This document shows, one piece after another, positions 34,879 to 43,558 of a stretch of 64,000 nt of DNA; position 1 is the first letter of the stretch; each line of letters starts with the position of its first letter. The notes beneath the pieces are model-generated. The model searched no databases, had not been told where the DNA came from, and saw nothing but the letters and a program-made list of their open reading frames with translations. Source of the DNA: Chitinispirillaceae bacterium (GTDB lineage: Bacteria; Fibrobacterota; Chitinivibrionia; Chitinivibrionales; Chitinispirillaceae). A program made the position numbers and the translations under genes. The DNA lies in contig JAFGIN010000089.1 of the NCBI GenBank assembly GCA_016929595.1, positions 62,001 to 126,000 of the forward strand, read 5' to 3'.

Positions 34879-35032
34879 GAAGCCAGAAGTTTCGTCGGAT
34901 TGAGTTATACGTATAGTGTAACTATTTTGCTACAATACTAAATGCACAGGCATTTTTAATTACAATAGCATCATAGTTAAGTTACTTATTCCTCATAATG
35001 CAGGAGTTAAGTATGGAAAACCCCTGTTATTA
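34879..35032. other. Intergenic DNA between two repeat elements
   Basis: No gene seen. AATGCACAGGCATTTTTAAT near 34940 resembles the start of the adjoining palindromic repeat. The stretch is AT-rich and weakly palindromic. Confidence 0.35.
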
Positions 35033-35156
35033 ACTGTCTCATAAAATGCACATGTTTTTATTCCAGAGTCGGTATCGAAAGAAACAGTAATTGAGGATCG
35101 ATTGCCATTCTGATGTCGACAGCGTCCCCCCCCCCGATAACTACTATTGAAAAAAG
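35033..35156. repeat. ~125-bp palindromic dispersed repeat, copy 2
   Basis: It begins ACTGTCTCATAAAATGCACA and ends CCCCGATAACTACTATTGAA, matching 28151-28276 in the same orientation with a diverged middle. It contains a run of ten cytosines near 35126, a likely length-variable site. Confidence 0.75.
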
Positions 35157-35167
35157 TCCCGATGTAA

Positions 35168-37543
35168 TTATTTAACACCCACTTTTCTGGTAAACCTTCT
35201 TTTCTGACCGGTTGTACTTGTAACCTGAATATCGGCAAGGTACATACCATTGCCAACATTCCTGCTCATTTTGTTTTTGCCATCCCACAATGAACCGAAA
35301 TGGGTCGTATCAGCATCATTTGCCTTTTTGATATCAAGTACTTTTACAACATTTCCAACAGCATCATAAATGGTAATATTCCCAAAACTGCCGGGTGCTC
35401 CAATGATCGGCATAAGTCCTCGTACCGATTTTATGGCTATGAGCGCACCTCTGGGATTCTGATCATTAAAAACATTGCGGTAAAGGTTCTTTACGTTTTG
35501 AGTGTAAAAGGGATCGGTATAGAAACTGAAAGGGTTGGGAAGAATTGCCAATGTGAATGTGTCAGGAACTTCAGGAAAGAAGTCCTCGATCGTGGTTTCT
35601 GCTTTGTCAGGGCTCCCAGTCACATATCGTACATTCCTGTTTTCCTTTTCTGCAAGGATTCCAAACACCACAGTTTCCAGTTCTTCCTTTAATGAGTCAG
35701 TCATTGGCGTAACTTTTTTCTGTATTGCTGTCTGGTTCCCGGTAAAAACAAGTGAGTCCGCAAACGATTGATAGTCAAGACCCATAGCAGCTGTACCTGA
35801 TACAGAAAAGTAAACTGTCAAATCACCATAATCCCCGTGACTTCTTCTGAATTCAACGATACTCTCTACAAGATCCTTTTCTGATGCATCCTCTTTAATA
35901 ACGACTACTGAAACCTGTGGCACGGTGTAGTCATCATCAAGTGTCATTTGATCTTTGCCCTCATTTTCAACTCTGTATTCTATGGTTTTTCCCGGTTTTT
36001 CTGAAAGAAGTGTTATAATGATTGTTTCAGGGCCTTCCTGGAGATCATCTGCAATTGGAGTAATCTTTTTCTGTATTGAAGTCTGGTCCCCGGTAAAAAC
36101 AACTGAATCTTCAACCATCTTATAGTCCGTACCATTTGTTGCAGTACCCTGAATTGAAAAGTAAACGGTCAGGTCTCCGTGATCACTGTTATTGCGTTTA
36201 AATTCGAAAATACCTTCCTCAAGGTTTTTTTCTGAAACATCTTTTTTGACTGCTGTTACAGATACATCATAGTAGATAGTGTCCCGGCATGTGAGTGCTA
36301 CACCCGCACTCATCGGAAGAGTGTCGGTTCTCAGTATGGTAAAACGGATATTCTGAACGGAATCTACAACCTGAGATGTAGCTTCATTTTTAATCTGAAA
36401 ATTGAGTGATAATGAGATCTCTGTTGTTGTCGGGTTAAGTATTATATGGTCGATCGGAAAGGTACTGTCAGCACTGTTGTACTGATTGTACGAAACGTTA
36501 TTTATTACCAGTTTCGTTGGATTTGCGGTTACAGTCTGCAGAATTGACGCGGTTTGACTATTCAGGATATTGAGCAGTGCATCGAAACTCGTCTGAAGTC
36601 CCCAGTACTTGCTGAGTGCATTACTTTCAGAATAGTTGTTTGCGATAATATTCTCTGTCATGGTTGAAATACTTCTGGGTACAGTTCCGCTTCTATTTAC
36701 AAAGTATACAGTAAATGTGGTAGGAACATCAGTGCCATTCTGAAATTCATCCGGGTCTTTACCTCCGTGATATAATGTATCTGTAGTGTTTGGAGATGGA
36801 TCTCCGTCTGAGAGAAAGATGATAAACTGATTTTTCTTAGGGTTTTTAGCTTTCTGCATTGCGTATTTAGCTGCATCAAACGCTGTGTTTATGTTTGTAC
36901 CAGACTGGGTTTCGAATGTTGGTTTATAATCCAGATCGGTTGTTTGTAAATCGGTACCTGTCCTTTCAATCAGTGTATCGTGAGTACTCAAGAGCCGTTT
37001 AAGAATGTCAGCACCTTTTTCCCCGTTCACGTATGACGAATCAAGCTGGAGTAATGGTATATAAGCCTGAGATGGAACACCGTAAGGATAGAGATAATCA
37101 TTGGGTAATGCAACAGCATTCGGTTCGTTTATTGTGTCGAAGAAAAGTGTGTTGCGAAATACAACAAGTCCGATTTCTGCTTTGGGAACTTTTTGAAGGA
37201 TCGTATCGATCAGGGCTTTCGATACAGTATATCTGGAACCCGTTGCATCAGTAGGTGAAGAACCGCCTAAGCCGGTCATGCTTGTAGAGTGGTCGATGAT
37301 GAACATTATCGATGGCGGATCAGCTTCTTCCTCTATGACTATGTTGTCCGGCTTACAGACATAATATTTTCCAGATAATGAGACTACGTTTGTTGGTACA
37401 ACAAGAGTGGTGTTGTTGTATGTTTCCGGGCATCTTGTGATCCTCATCTCACAAATTTCTCCAGCTTTCGAAACGGTGTTCCACAAAATGAGGGAACATA
37501 AAATTGCCTGCATACGCCGATTATTGCAAAAAAAACCCAACAT
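35168..37543 (-). CDS. Secreted VWA / double Calx-beta surface protein with FlgD-like C-terminal tail
   Basis: 791 residues with AAAGGA 7 nt before the ATG. A short hydrophobic N-terminus (about 11-27) is a likely signal sequence. A von Willebrand factor A domain (about 77-320) carries the MIDAS loop D84-x-S86-x-S88 (FIIDHSTSM), plus FIIFLSDGDPSP. A linker leads to two homologous Calx-beta domains (about 430-525 and 550-645). Both have VTVxKxDVSEKNLEE-like openings, GDLTVYFS, GTA--G-DY and TGDQT-IQKK. The end (about 655-791) has the FlgD-like/type IX pattern ITIYDAVGNVVKVLDI...GNGMYLADIQV. It is probably a calcium-stabilised cell-surface adhesin or fibre component. The ligand is unknown. Confidence 0.85.
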   Translation of the reverse strand: MLGFFCNNRRMQAILCSLILWNTVSKAGEICEMRITRCPETYNNTTLVVPTNVVSLSGKYYVCKPDNIVIEEEADPPSIMFIIDHSTSMTGLGGSSPTDATGSRYTVSKALIDTILQKVPKAEIGLVVFRNTLFFDTINEPNAVALPNDYLYPYGVPSQAYIPLLQLDSSYVNGEKGADILKRLLSTHDTLIERTGTDLQTTDLDYKPTFETQSGTNINTAFDAAKYAMQKAKNPKKNQFIIFLSDGDPSPNTTDTLYHGGKDPDEFQNGTDVPTTFTVYFVNRSGTVPRSISTMTENIIANNYSESNALSKYWGLQTSFDALLNILNSQTASILQTVTANPTKLVINNVSYNQYNSADSTFPIDHIILNPTTTEISLSLNFQIKNEATSQVVDSVQNIRFTILRTDTLPMSAGVALTCRDTIYYDVSVTAVKKDVSEKNLEEGIFEFKRNNSDHGDLTVYFSIQGTATNGTDYKMVEDSVVFTGDQTSIQKKITPIADDLQEGPETIIITLLSEKPGKTIEYRVENEGKDQMTLDDDYTVPQVSVVVIKEDASEKDLVESIVEFRRSHGDYGDLTVYFSVSGTAAMGLDYQSFADSLVFTGNQTAIQKKVTPMTDSLKEELETVVFGILAEKENRNVRYVTGSPDKAETTIEDFFPEVPDTFTLAILPNPFSFYTDPFYTQNVKNLYRNVFNDQNPRGALIAIKSVRGLMPIIGAPGSFGNITIYDAVGNVVKVLDIKKANDADTTHFGSLWDGKNKMSRNVGNGMYLADIQVTSTTGQKRRFTRKVGVK

Positions 37544-38222
37544 GCTGAATCCTTTTGTAGATCTGATTACTAAATTTTATTAATACATATCATATAACTT
37601 ACGAACTGTCAGATGGGCGAATCCCATTACTTTCCCTGGTATTCAAGGCTGTATTGATCAAAGCCCGATGAGAATCAGTATATGCGATTGGCAGAACATT
37701 TTGAATGTTAACCGATTAAAAAATATTCTGCTCTGTATTTCTAACTTATATGGAACTTACGCTTAAAAATATAATGAATTTGCTCTTGTATTGCTGAGAA
37801 AACAATAAAAAATGGGCAAATAAAAGAAGAAAGCAAAAAAAAAAGTGTCATTTGCCCGATACAGAAAGAGCAAACAGAGCGTCCTGGATTGAGCTGAAAA
37901 TCGAAATTGCTTCAGGGAAGAAGTTTAACGGAAAAAAAATGAGTATTCTAAAGAGTGGAATCGTTGCCTCTTACTGTTTTGATATCATGATCTGCACTCC
38001 CAGCTCAAAAAATCTGTCCGTTTCAATACTGCAGCCATCGGGTCGGGAAACTGATCTGGTGTGTAGGCACGACAAGCAGAAGGAAACGGATGTTTATCGG
38101 ATGAAGGCAGGGAGTCTTAATACGCAGACGTAGTACCGATGAACTGTGGGCGAAGTACACCCCGAGCGAGCCACAGGAGGGAAGGAGATTATCGGGCTGT
38201 AGAACTGTTGTTGGGAAACAGA
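37544..38222. other. Intergenic region, possible remnant of group II intron RNA at its right part
   Basis: 37544-37850 is AT-rich and featureless. From about 38059 (GTGTGTAGGCACGAC) to the reverse transcriptase relic the DNA is more GC-rich. It carries strings such as GCAGAAGGAAACGGATGT and GAGCGAGCCACAGGAGGGAA, which I recall as typical of the RNA part upstream of group II intron proteins. A covariance-model search would settle it. The short open frames here show no recognisable protein. Confidence 0.3.
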
Positions 38223-38520
38223 ATGGATGCGATGGAATCTGAAAATGTGTTAACGAAACAACAACGGATAGAGAACTTGCTTGTATGCATCGAGAAGTGA
38301 GTTTTACGTCCCTGGCCACTATGTGGACGAGGAGTGGCTTCAGGAAGCCTACCGAAGGACATGCAAGGACGGAGCAGTTGGAGTTGATGAAGTGACGGCA
38401 GCAGAATATGAAAGTAATCTGTCTGAAAATCTCAAATTATTACTAGTGCGGTTTAAAACGGGAAAATACTATGCATCACCTGTAAAGAGAGTGCATATTC
38501 CCAAAGACGTCAAGGGGAGT
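38223..38520 (+). pseudogene. Frameshifted, truncated group II intron reverse transcriptase (N-terminal relic)
   Basis: Starting MESENVLTKQQRIENLL (ATG at 38223 or 38232), the frame breaks near 38280. It continues in a second frame as EVSFTSLA and breaks again near 38318. It then continues in a third frame as HYVDEEWLQEAYRRTCKDGA, VGVDEVTAAEYESNL and ENLKLLLVRFKTGKYY, ending KRVHIPKD. This is the start of an LtrA-like intron-encoded protein. The RT palm, including YADD, and the maturase domain are missing. Similarity stops at about 38520, right before a seven-base-repeat junction at the 3' end of the convergent dehydrogenase gene. It is certainly inactive. Confidence 0.85.
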
Positions 38521-38532
38521 GCCATCCCTCTG

Positions 38533-38553
38533 CACTCGTCACTCTTACTTCTT
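38533..38553. repeat. Short heptad array across the dehydrogenase stop codon
   Basis: CACTCGT, CACTCTT and ACTTCTT are phased in sevens and span the TAA (38545-38547) and last codons of the minus-strand dehydrogenase gene. The array marks the break point of the RT relic. Confidence 0.55.
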
Positions 38554-39813
38554 GTAAATCTCAACATTCTTCTTGCTCAAAACCTCCTTGATATCATAGA
38601 TTATGCCATCTGGTTTCAGGTATGTACTGAGGCTATTTTTACCAGAGGTGATGAACTGGCGGTGGTTAACAGCCAGGACGATTGCATCATAATACCCTGA
38701 AGCTGGAGTTTCGATAAGATCGATGTTGTATTCATGCCTGACTTCATCAGGGTACGCTGCTGGATCCCAGACATCGATATCGGGGCCAAACTCTCTGAGT
38801 TCATTTATGACATCAAGGACCCGCGAGTTGCGGATATCGGGGCAGTTTTCTTTGAAGGTAATACCACAGATAAGCACCTTTGCTCCCATGACCTGCTTTT
38901 TCTGCCGTATGAGTTTTTTTATCAATTCACGGCCGTAATATCGTCCCATTGCATCATTGATTCTTCTTCCTGCGAGGATTAATTGGGGATGATGCCCGAT
39001 CTCTTCTGCTTTGTAGGCAAGGTAATAAGGGTCAACACCGATACAGTGGCCGCCGACCAGTCCGGGTTCGAATGGGAGGAAGTTCCACTTTGTTCGTGCT
39101 GCATCGAGTACGGCCCGTGTAGAAATTCCTATTTTGTCAAATATGATTTTGAGTTCATTCATGAATGCGATATTAATATCACGCTGAGTGTTTTCAATGA
39201 CTTTAGCCGCTTCAGCGACTTTTATCGACTCGGCTTTATAAACGCCAGCTTGAACCGCTGTCCCATAGACATGTGCTACTTTCTCCAGTGTTTCTGCGGT
39301 ATCGCCGGAAACAATTTTGGTGATTTTTGAGAAGGTATGTTCTTTATCACCGGGATTGATTCGTTCGGGAGAGTAGCCGACGAAAAAATCCTTTTTCCAG
39401 GTTAGCCCGGATTCCTTTTCAAGTACCGGAACACACTCGTCCTCAGTAACTCCGGGGTACACTGTCGATTCAAAGACAACGATGGTGCCTTTTCGAAGAT
39501 TTTTCCCGACAGTTTGTGATGCCTTGACAACTGGAGTGAGATCGGGGCGGTTATGGTCATCAACGGGGGTAGGTACGGCGATAATGATAAAATCTGATTC
39601 GGAGAGAGCTGCAGGATTGGAATGATAGGTAAGAGACGCGCGTTTGAGATCATCACCGGAAACTTCACCATTGGGGTCAGTACCACTTTCCAGGGTTTGA
39701 ATTCTTTTTTCATTGATATCAAATCCGATAGTTTTAAAATATTTTGACATCTCCACAGCCAGCGGAAGACCAACATACCCTAAGCCAACAACAGCAACGT
39801 TAAATTCGCTCAT
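38545..39813 (-). CDS. Nucleotide-sugar dehydrogenase, WbpA/TviB type (UDP-GlcNAc/GalNAc 6-dehydrogenase)
   Basis: 422 residues. The N-terminal NAD-binding fold starts VAVVGLGYVGLPLAVEMSKY. The middle contains the catalytic cysteine in GGHCIGVDPYYLAYKAEEIG. The C-terminal UDP-binding domain has VLICGITFKENCPDIRNSRV. DPNGEVSGDDL and the HHPQLILAGRRIND string fit the VipA/TviB/WbpA branch rather than UDP-glucose dehydrogenase, but the substrate is inferred. The enzyme would make a uronic acid precursor (for example UDP-GalNAcA) for surface polysaccharide. A GT2-GtrA gene lies upstream on the same strand, 152 bp away. The protein ends IYKK inside a seven-base array. Confidence 0.9.
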   Translation of the reverse strand: MSEFNVAVVGLGYVGLPLAVEMSKYFKTIGFDINEKRIQTLESGTDPNGEVSGDDLKRASLTYHSNPAALSESDFIIIAVPTPVDDHNRPDLTPVVKASQTVGKNLRKGTIVVFESTVYPGVTEDECVPVLEKESGLTWKKDFFVGYSPERINPGDKEHTFSKITKIVSGDTAETLEKVAHVYGTAVQAGVYKAESIKVAEAAKVIENTQRDINIAFMNELKIIFDKIGISTRAVLDAARTKWNFLPFEPGLVGGHCIGVDPYYLAYKAEEIGHHPQLILAGRRINDAMGRYYGRELIKKLIRQKKQVMGAKVLICGITFKENCPDIRNSRVLDVINELREFGPDIDVWDPAAYPDEVRHEYNIDLIETPASGYYDAIVLAVNHRQFITSGKNSLSTYLKPDGIIYDIKEVLSKKNVEIYKK

Positions 39814-39891
39814 AAACCCTCAGTTGAATTGTGTGTGTTATTACAAAAAACGATAATTCATAAAAATAGTACATGCGTAGCGTTAAAGTTA

Positions 39892-39998
39892 GAAGTGTGA
39901 AGTGAGAAATGTGAAAGTTTGAAGTGAGAAGAGTGAACTGTGAAATGAAGAAAGACTCGGTGCTCTCAATTTTGCGCCTTCCTCCTTCCTCCTTCCGG
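39892..39998. repeat. Direct-then-inverted heptad element overlapping the 3' end of the GT2 gene
   Basis: Direct units run 39892-39948 (GAAGTGT, GAAGTGA, GAAATGT, an 8-mer, GAAGTGA, GAAGAGT, GAACTGT, GAAATGA). Inverted units CTTCCTC, CTTCCTC and CTTCCGG occupy 39978-39998. The inverted arm encodes the last residues (EGGRRK) of the GT2-GtrA protein. Confidence 0.75.
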
Positions 39999-41084
39999 AA
40001 ACACCAGCCACTTTCTGCCGGTAAAATTGAGCATCAAGCCTATGCTGCTGGCAAAAATTTTAGCCAATGTGGGGGGATAATCGCTAAAAATGAAAAAATG
40101 TGTTGAGAAATAGTCAAAAGCTCCAACAATAAAGACCACAAAGAAAAAAACGATGACTTCAAAGCGTGAATTCCAGCGTGCTTTGTGCCTGAACATGATC
40201 CAGATGCATAACAGATAGTTAAAAATTGCTGCAAGAATGAATGCTGTACCGGTTTTAACCGGCAGTGGTATCTGAAGTGGTTCGAGAACAATAAAAATGC
40301 CAAGATTCAGAATGGCTGCAGAGCCTCCAATGAACAGGTAGAAAAACAGTTGAACTGGCCATGGGGCCTGGTGGAGGTTGTATTTGAGGATGCAATAGAG
40401 AGCGCGCCACCCATCTTTTGCATTGATTTTTTTCCCTTCAGCATACGATCTTCCATAGTAGGAGATACCGATTTCAAAAATACGAAGCTTTTTATGTGCA
40501 ACCTTTGCAATGACTTCAGGTTCAAATCCAAAGCGTTTTTCTTTGAGATCCAATGATTGAATGACATCCCGTCTGAACACTTTATAACAGGTTTCCATAT
40601 CGGAAAGGTTCAGGTCGGTGAGCATATTGGAGATGGTGGTAAGCAGTTTATTGCCTAACGAATGCCAGAAATTGAGTATTCGCCGGGTACCGGAAGAAAG
40701 GAATCGGGAACCGATCACAACATCGGCTTTGTTATGGATCAGAGGACCTAACAGCTTTTTCAGATCGCAGGGATCATATTCAAGGTCAGCATCCTGAATT
40801 GCGACAAAATCACCAGTAGCCTGTGCAATGCCAGTGTGTAAAGCTGCACCTTTTCCCTGATTTTTATTGTGAGAAAAAACTCTCATTTCGGGGTATGTAC
40901 GGCTGAGCGATTCAGCAAGTTTTGCACTCTGGTCCGTTGAATGATCATCAACGACAATGATTTCGACGGAAAGGTGCTGATCCTGAATCTCCAATACACG
41001 CTGGACCAGTTTTTCAAGAGTATGCTCTTCATTATAGCAGGGTATAATTACGCTCAGGCATGTTTTTTTTCTTATTTCACTCAT
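39966..41084 (-). CDS. GT2 glycosyltransferase with C-terminal GtrA-like membrane domain
   Basis: 372 residues from the ATG at 41084 (MSEIRKK). An alternative TTG 36 bp upstream has no better ribosome site. Residues ~8-235 are a dolichyl-phosphate-mannose-synthase-like GT2: LSVIIPCYNEEHTLEKLV, VEIIVVDDHSTDQSA, the AIQDADLEYDP donor site, DVVIGSRFL. Residues ~250-372 are a GtrA domain with four hydrophobic helices (FFYLFIGGSAAILNLGIFIV, FILAAIFNYLLCIWIMF and two more). The protein probably glycosylates a polyprenyl phosphate at the inner membrane and may help flip it. The tail after VFPE is encoded by a repeat array and looks non-native. With the dehydrogenase gene it forms a small polysaccharide unit. 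Confidence 0.9.
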   Translation of the reverse strand: MSEIRKKTCLSVIIPCYNEEHTLEKLVQRVLEIQDQHLSVEIIVVDDHSTDQSAKLAESLSRTYPEMRVFSHNKNQGKGAALHTGIAQATGDFVAIQDADLEYDPCDLKKLLGPLIHNKADVVIGSRFLSSGTRRILNFWHSLGNKLLTTISNMLTDLNLSDMETCYKVFRRDVIQSLDLKEKRFGFEPEVIAKVAHKKLRIFEIGISYYGRSYAEGKKINAKDGWRALYCILKYNLHQAPWPVQLFFYLFIGGSAAILNLGIFIVLEPLQIPLPVKTGTAFILAAIFNYLLCIWIMFRHKARWNSRFEVIVFFFVVFIVGAFDYFSTHFFIFSDYPPTLAKIFASSIGLMLNFTGRKWLVFPEGGRRKAQN

Positions 41085-41135
41085 TACTAAAAAGTATATA
41101 TATTCAATGAATAAGTACAAGGGTTAAATTATACT

Positions 41136-43259
41136 ATGTCACCACAGATTTTTTCTATTATTTCCATCATCCTCAACAGTATCCTTTGCATCGCAATCCT
41201 GTTTCGTCAATATCGGCAGGAGTTTACCATTCCATTATTTATGATTGCAGTGGTCCTGCCACTTTCCCCTTTGGCAGGCGTTCATGCTCTGACTACTGGT
41301 GCAAGTATTCACTGGATGATGGTGCTGTTTTGTGCTGGAACAGTTTTGCTGGTCGATATTTCCAATAAATTCATGCGAAAAAATATTGGATCGATCAGTG
41401 TGGCCCGGATGCGGATCTCATCATCATGGCTCATGTACGCATTGGGAGTTTTTGCCGTAATAACAGGTTTCCTGGCGCCCTGGGAGTACGTAATTTTAGA
41501 ATCTGATGTGCTTCTTTTGAATGCCGGTATATTTGAGCACTTCCATTTTATTTTCCTTATCGGTTTTTCGGTGTACGGATTGTATGTAATTGAATCGACA
41601 TACCGTTTTGCCAGAGAATATCAGCGAAAAGTGGGGCGACTCTGTTTTTTCTCATTTATTGTACTTTTTGGTTTTAATATTTTGTTTGTAGGAAAAACTC
41701 TTCTGTATCGAACGGTCGATCTGCCCTGGGTTTTAACATCATTGTCAATTTATGGTATTATCTATCCGATTCTGCTTCTTGGTTTTTTCCGTTATCGGCT
41801 TGGTATCGAGAATGTTTCAGTAGACAGAAATGCGGTGTATACTTCCATCGTTTTTACCTTGTGCGGCGTGATTTTCATTGGAGTGGGGATTTTTGCGTAT
41901 ATTTTTCGTTTTTTTCATATTGACGTAAAGTATTTCGAAAAGTCGCTTATTATCGTTTCATTTATAGCGCTGGTGATTATCACTGTAAGTTCCGGAGGGA
42001 TGCGACGGAGGATAACTGAATTTGTAAATACACGGTTTTATCGAAGTAAATACGACTACAGGGAACAGTTTTTTTATCTCTATAAGACATACGTTACCGG
42101 GACCAGTCTCGATGAGTCTTTGACAAGTATGGTTGAAAATATGAAATACGCCGTTGCAGCTGTAGATGCATTTGTATTTCTGAAAAGTGCTCACAACAAT
42201 TCTTATGTAATGCACCGTAATCCGGAATACTCGACAGCTGAGCGTCTGGTGATATCGGGCAATGAAATTCCGGATTCAGTGTTCTTTGCTGATTGCGGTC
42301 CGCTTTATTTACAAGATGACAAAGATGATGAACGTGGAGAACTTTTCCGCTCACTCAATATACCGGTGGTGAAAAAGTTGTCTCCATCAGTAATATTTCC
42401 TATATCCAATGATGGAAAACTACTGGGTTTATTGATGATTAAGCTGGGTGATGGCAGGGGGCTGGATCAGGAAGATGTCGCACTTATCAATGTGTTTACC
42501 CATTCGATCGGTACTGTCTTTTACAGGAATATTCTTGCAAACGAAAAAATCGAACACCAGCAGTTTCAATCGTTTCATCAGGTCGTATCATTTGTGATCC
42601 ACGATATAAAGAATCAGATTGCAACATTGTCACTTCTGGCAAGGAATGCCTCAGAGTATATTGGAGACCAGGATTTTCAGACGAGTCTTATCAGGTCGAT
42701 AAAAAACAGTGCCGAAAACCTGACATCATTGGTGACAAAGCTTACCGAACAGCGCAATGCTGCTAAAATAAAAATTGACGAAACCACGCTTATTCCAATT
42801 GTTGAAGCCGCTCTGGAGCAATGTAATCTGAATTTACTTCAGGAAATAGATTTCCAATGGGTGCTCAAAGAGGAGTGTGCAATAACAGTCGATCCCGATG
42901 TCTTGAAGAGCGTTGTTTTCAATATTCTGAAAAATGCGGTCGAAGCGATGTCATCAAAGGGAAGACTGGTATTGTTTTCTGGAAAGGTTACCTCATTTCA
43001 ATCGGAGCAGCTTGAACGATTTGGTCTTGCTAAAGGTGAACTCACCGGGGGAAAGTCGATTGTGATAATCGAGGACAGTGGTTCCGGGATGAGTCAGGAA
43101 TTTATAGACAATAGTTTATTCAAACCATTTGTTTCGACAAAAGATAAAGGCATGGGAATCGGTCTGTACCAGTGCAAGGTTTTGGTTGAAAGAATGGGAG
43201 GAAAGATCTATTGTTATTCAAAACCGGGAGAAGGGACTGCGTTTTGTGTGATGGTGTGA
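41136..43259 (+). CDS. prsK: PrsK-type membrane histidine kinase
   Basis: 707 residues. About eight hydrophobic helices fill the first ~290 residues (for example IFSIISIILNSILCIAILF, LMYALGVFAVITGFLA, IFIGVGIFAYIFRFF). A GAF-like region (about 310-465) follows. The kinase core has H489 in SFVIHDIKNQIATLSLL and ends with N box NILKNAVEAM, EDSGSGMS, and GMGIGLYQCKVLVERMGG. The H box and topology match PrsK, the sensor kinase found with PrsR in PEP-CTERM/exosortase (EPS) systems. The partner PrsR lies 300 bp downstream across a heptad array. It starts 51 bp from the divergent GT2-GtrA gene, in line with control of exopolysaccharide. No exosortase gene is in the window. Confidence 0.9.
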   Translation: MSPQIFSIISIILNSILCIAILFRQYRQEFTIPLFMIAVVLPLSPLAGVHALTTGASIHWMMVLFCAGTVLLVDISNKFMRKNIGSISVARMRISSSWLMYALGVFAVITGFLAPWEYVILESDVLLLNAGIFEHFHFIFLIGFSVYGLYVIESTYRFAREYQRKVGRLCFFSFIVLFGFNILFVGKTLLYRTVDLPWVLTSLSIYGIIYPILLLGFFRYRLGIENVSVDRNAVYTSIVFTLCGVIFIGVGIFAYIFRFFHIDVKYFEKSLIIVSFIALVIITVSSGGMRRRITEFVNTRFYRSKYDYREQFFYLYKTYVTGTSLDESLTSMVENMKYAVAAVDAFVFLKSAHNNSYVMHRNPEYSTAERLVISGNEIPDSVFFADCGPLYLQDDKDDERGELFRSLNIPVVKKLSPSVIFPISNDGKLLGLLMIKLGDGRGLDQEDVALINVFTHSIGTVFYRNILANEKIEHQQFQSFHQVVSFVIHDIKNQIATLSLLARNASEYIGDQDFQTSLIRSIKNSAENLTSLVTKLTEQRNAAKIKIDETTLIPIVEAALEQCNLNLLQEIDFQWVLKEECAITVDPDVLKSVVFNILKNAVEAMSSKGRLVLFSGKVTSFQSEQLERFGLAKGELTGGKSIVIIEDSGSGMSQEFIDNSLFKPFVSTKDKGMGIGLYQCKVLVERMGGKIYCYSKPGEGTAFCVMV

Positions 43260-43261
43260 GG

Positions 43262-43408
43262 GAAGGATGAAGAATGAAGAATGAAGGATGAAGGATGAAG
43301 AATGAAGAATGAAGGATGAAGGATGAAGGATGAAGGATGAAGGATGAAGGATGAATTGAGAACAGCCGAGGTTTTTCTTCATTTCGCTCTTCACTCTTCA
43401 CTCTTCAA
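43262..43408. repeat. Heptad element between prsK and prsR
   Basis: Thirteen perfect-phase units of GAAGGAT or GAAGAAT (43262-43352) begin two bases after the prsK stop. Inverted units follow (CTTCACT twice, TTCAAAA) to about 43408. Transcribed, the two arms can pair imperfectly. The rest of the gap to 43558 shows no gene. Confidence 0.88.
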
Positions 43409-43558
43409 AAGACCCGCTTCTTTCTTTGCTGACAGTGCATGACGGAAGTACTGTGAAAAAAAAGAGGTCCGTTTGAAAGTTCATAATAGCTGGGCAAGGA
43501 ATAGTAATATATTATAGAGGGTAATTGCTGAAAAGTTAGCATTAAAGGTTGCAGATCT

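Noticed and set aside
37852-38133. 93-codon open frame before the RT relic
   Set aside because: No recognisable protein; it overlaps DNA that may be intron RNA sequence and lacks a ribosome site.
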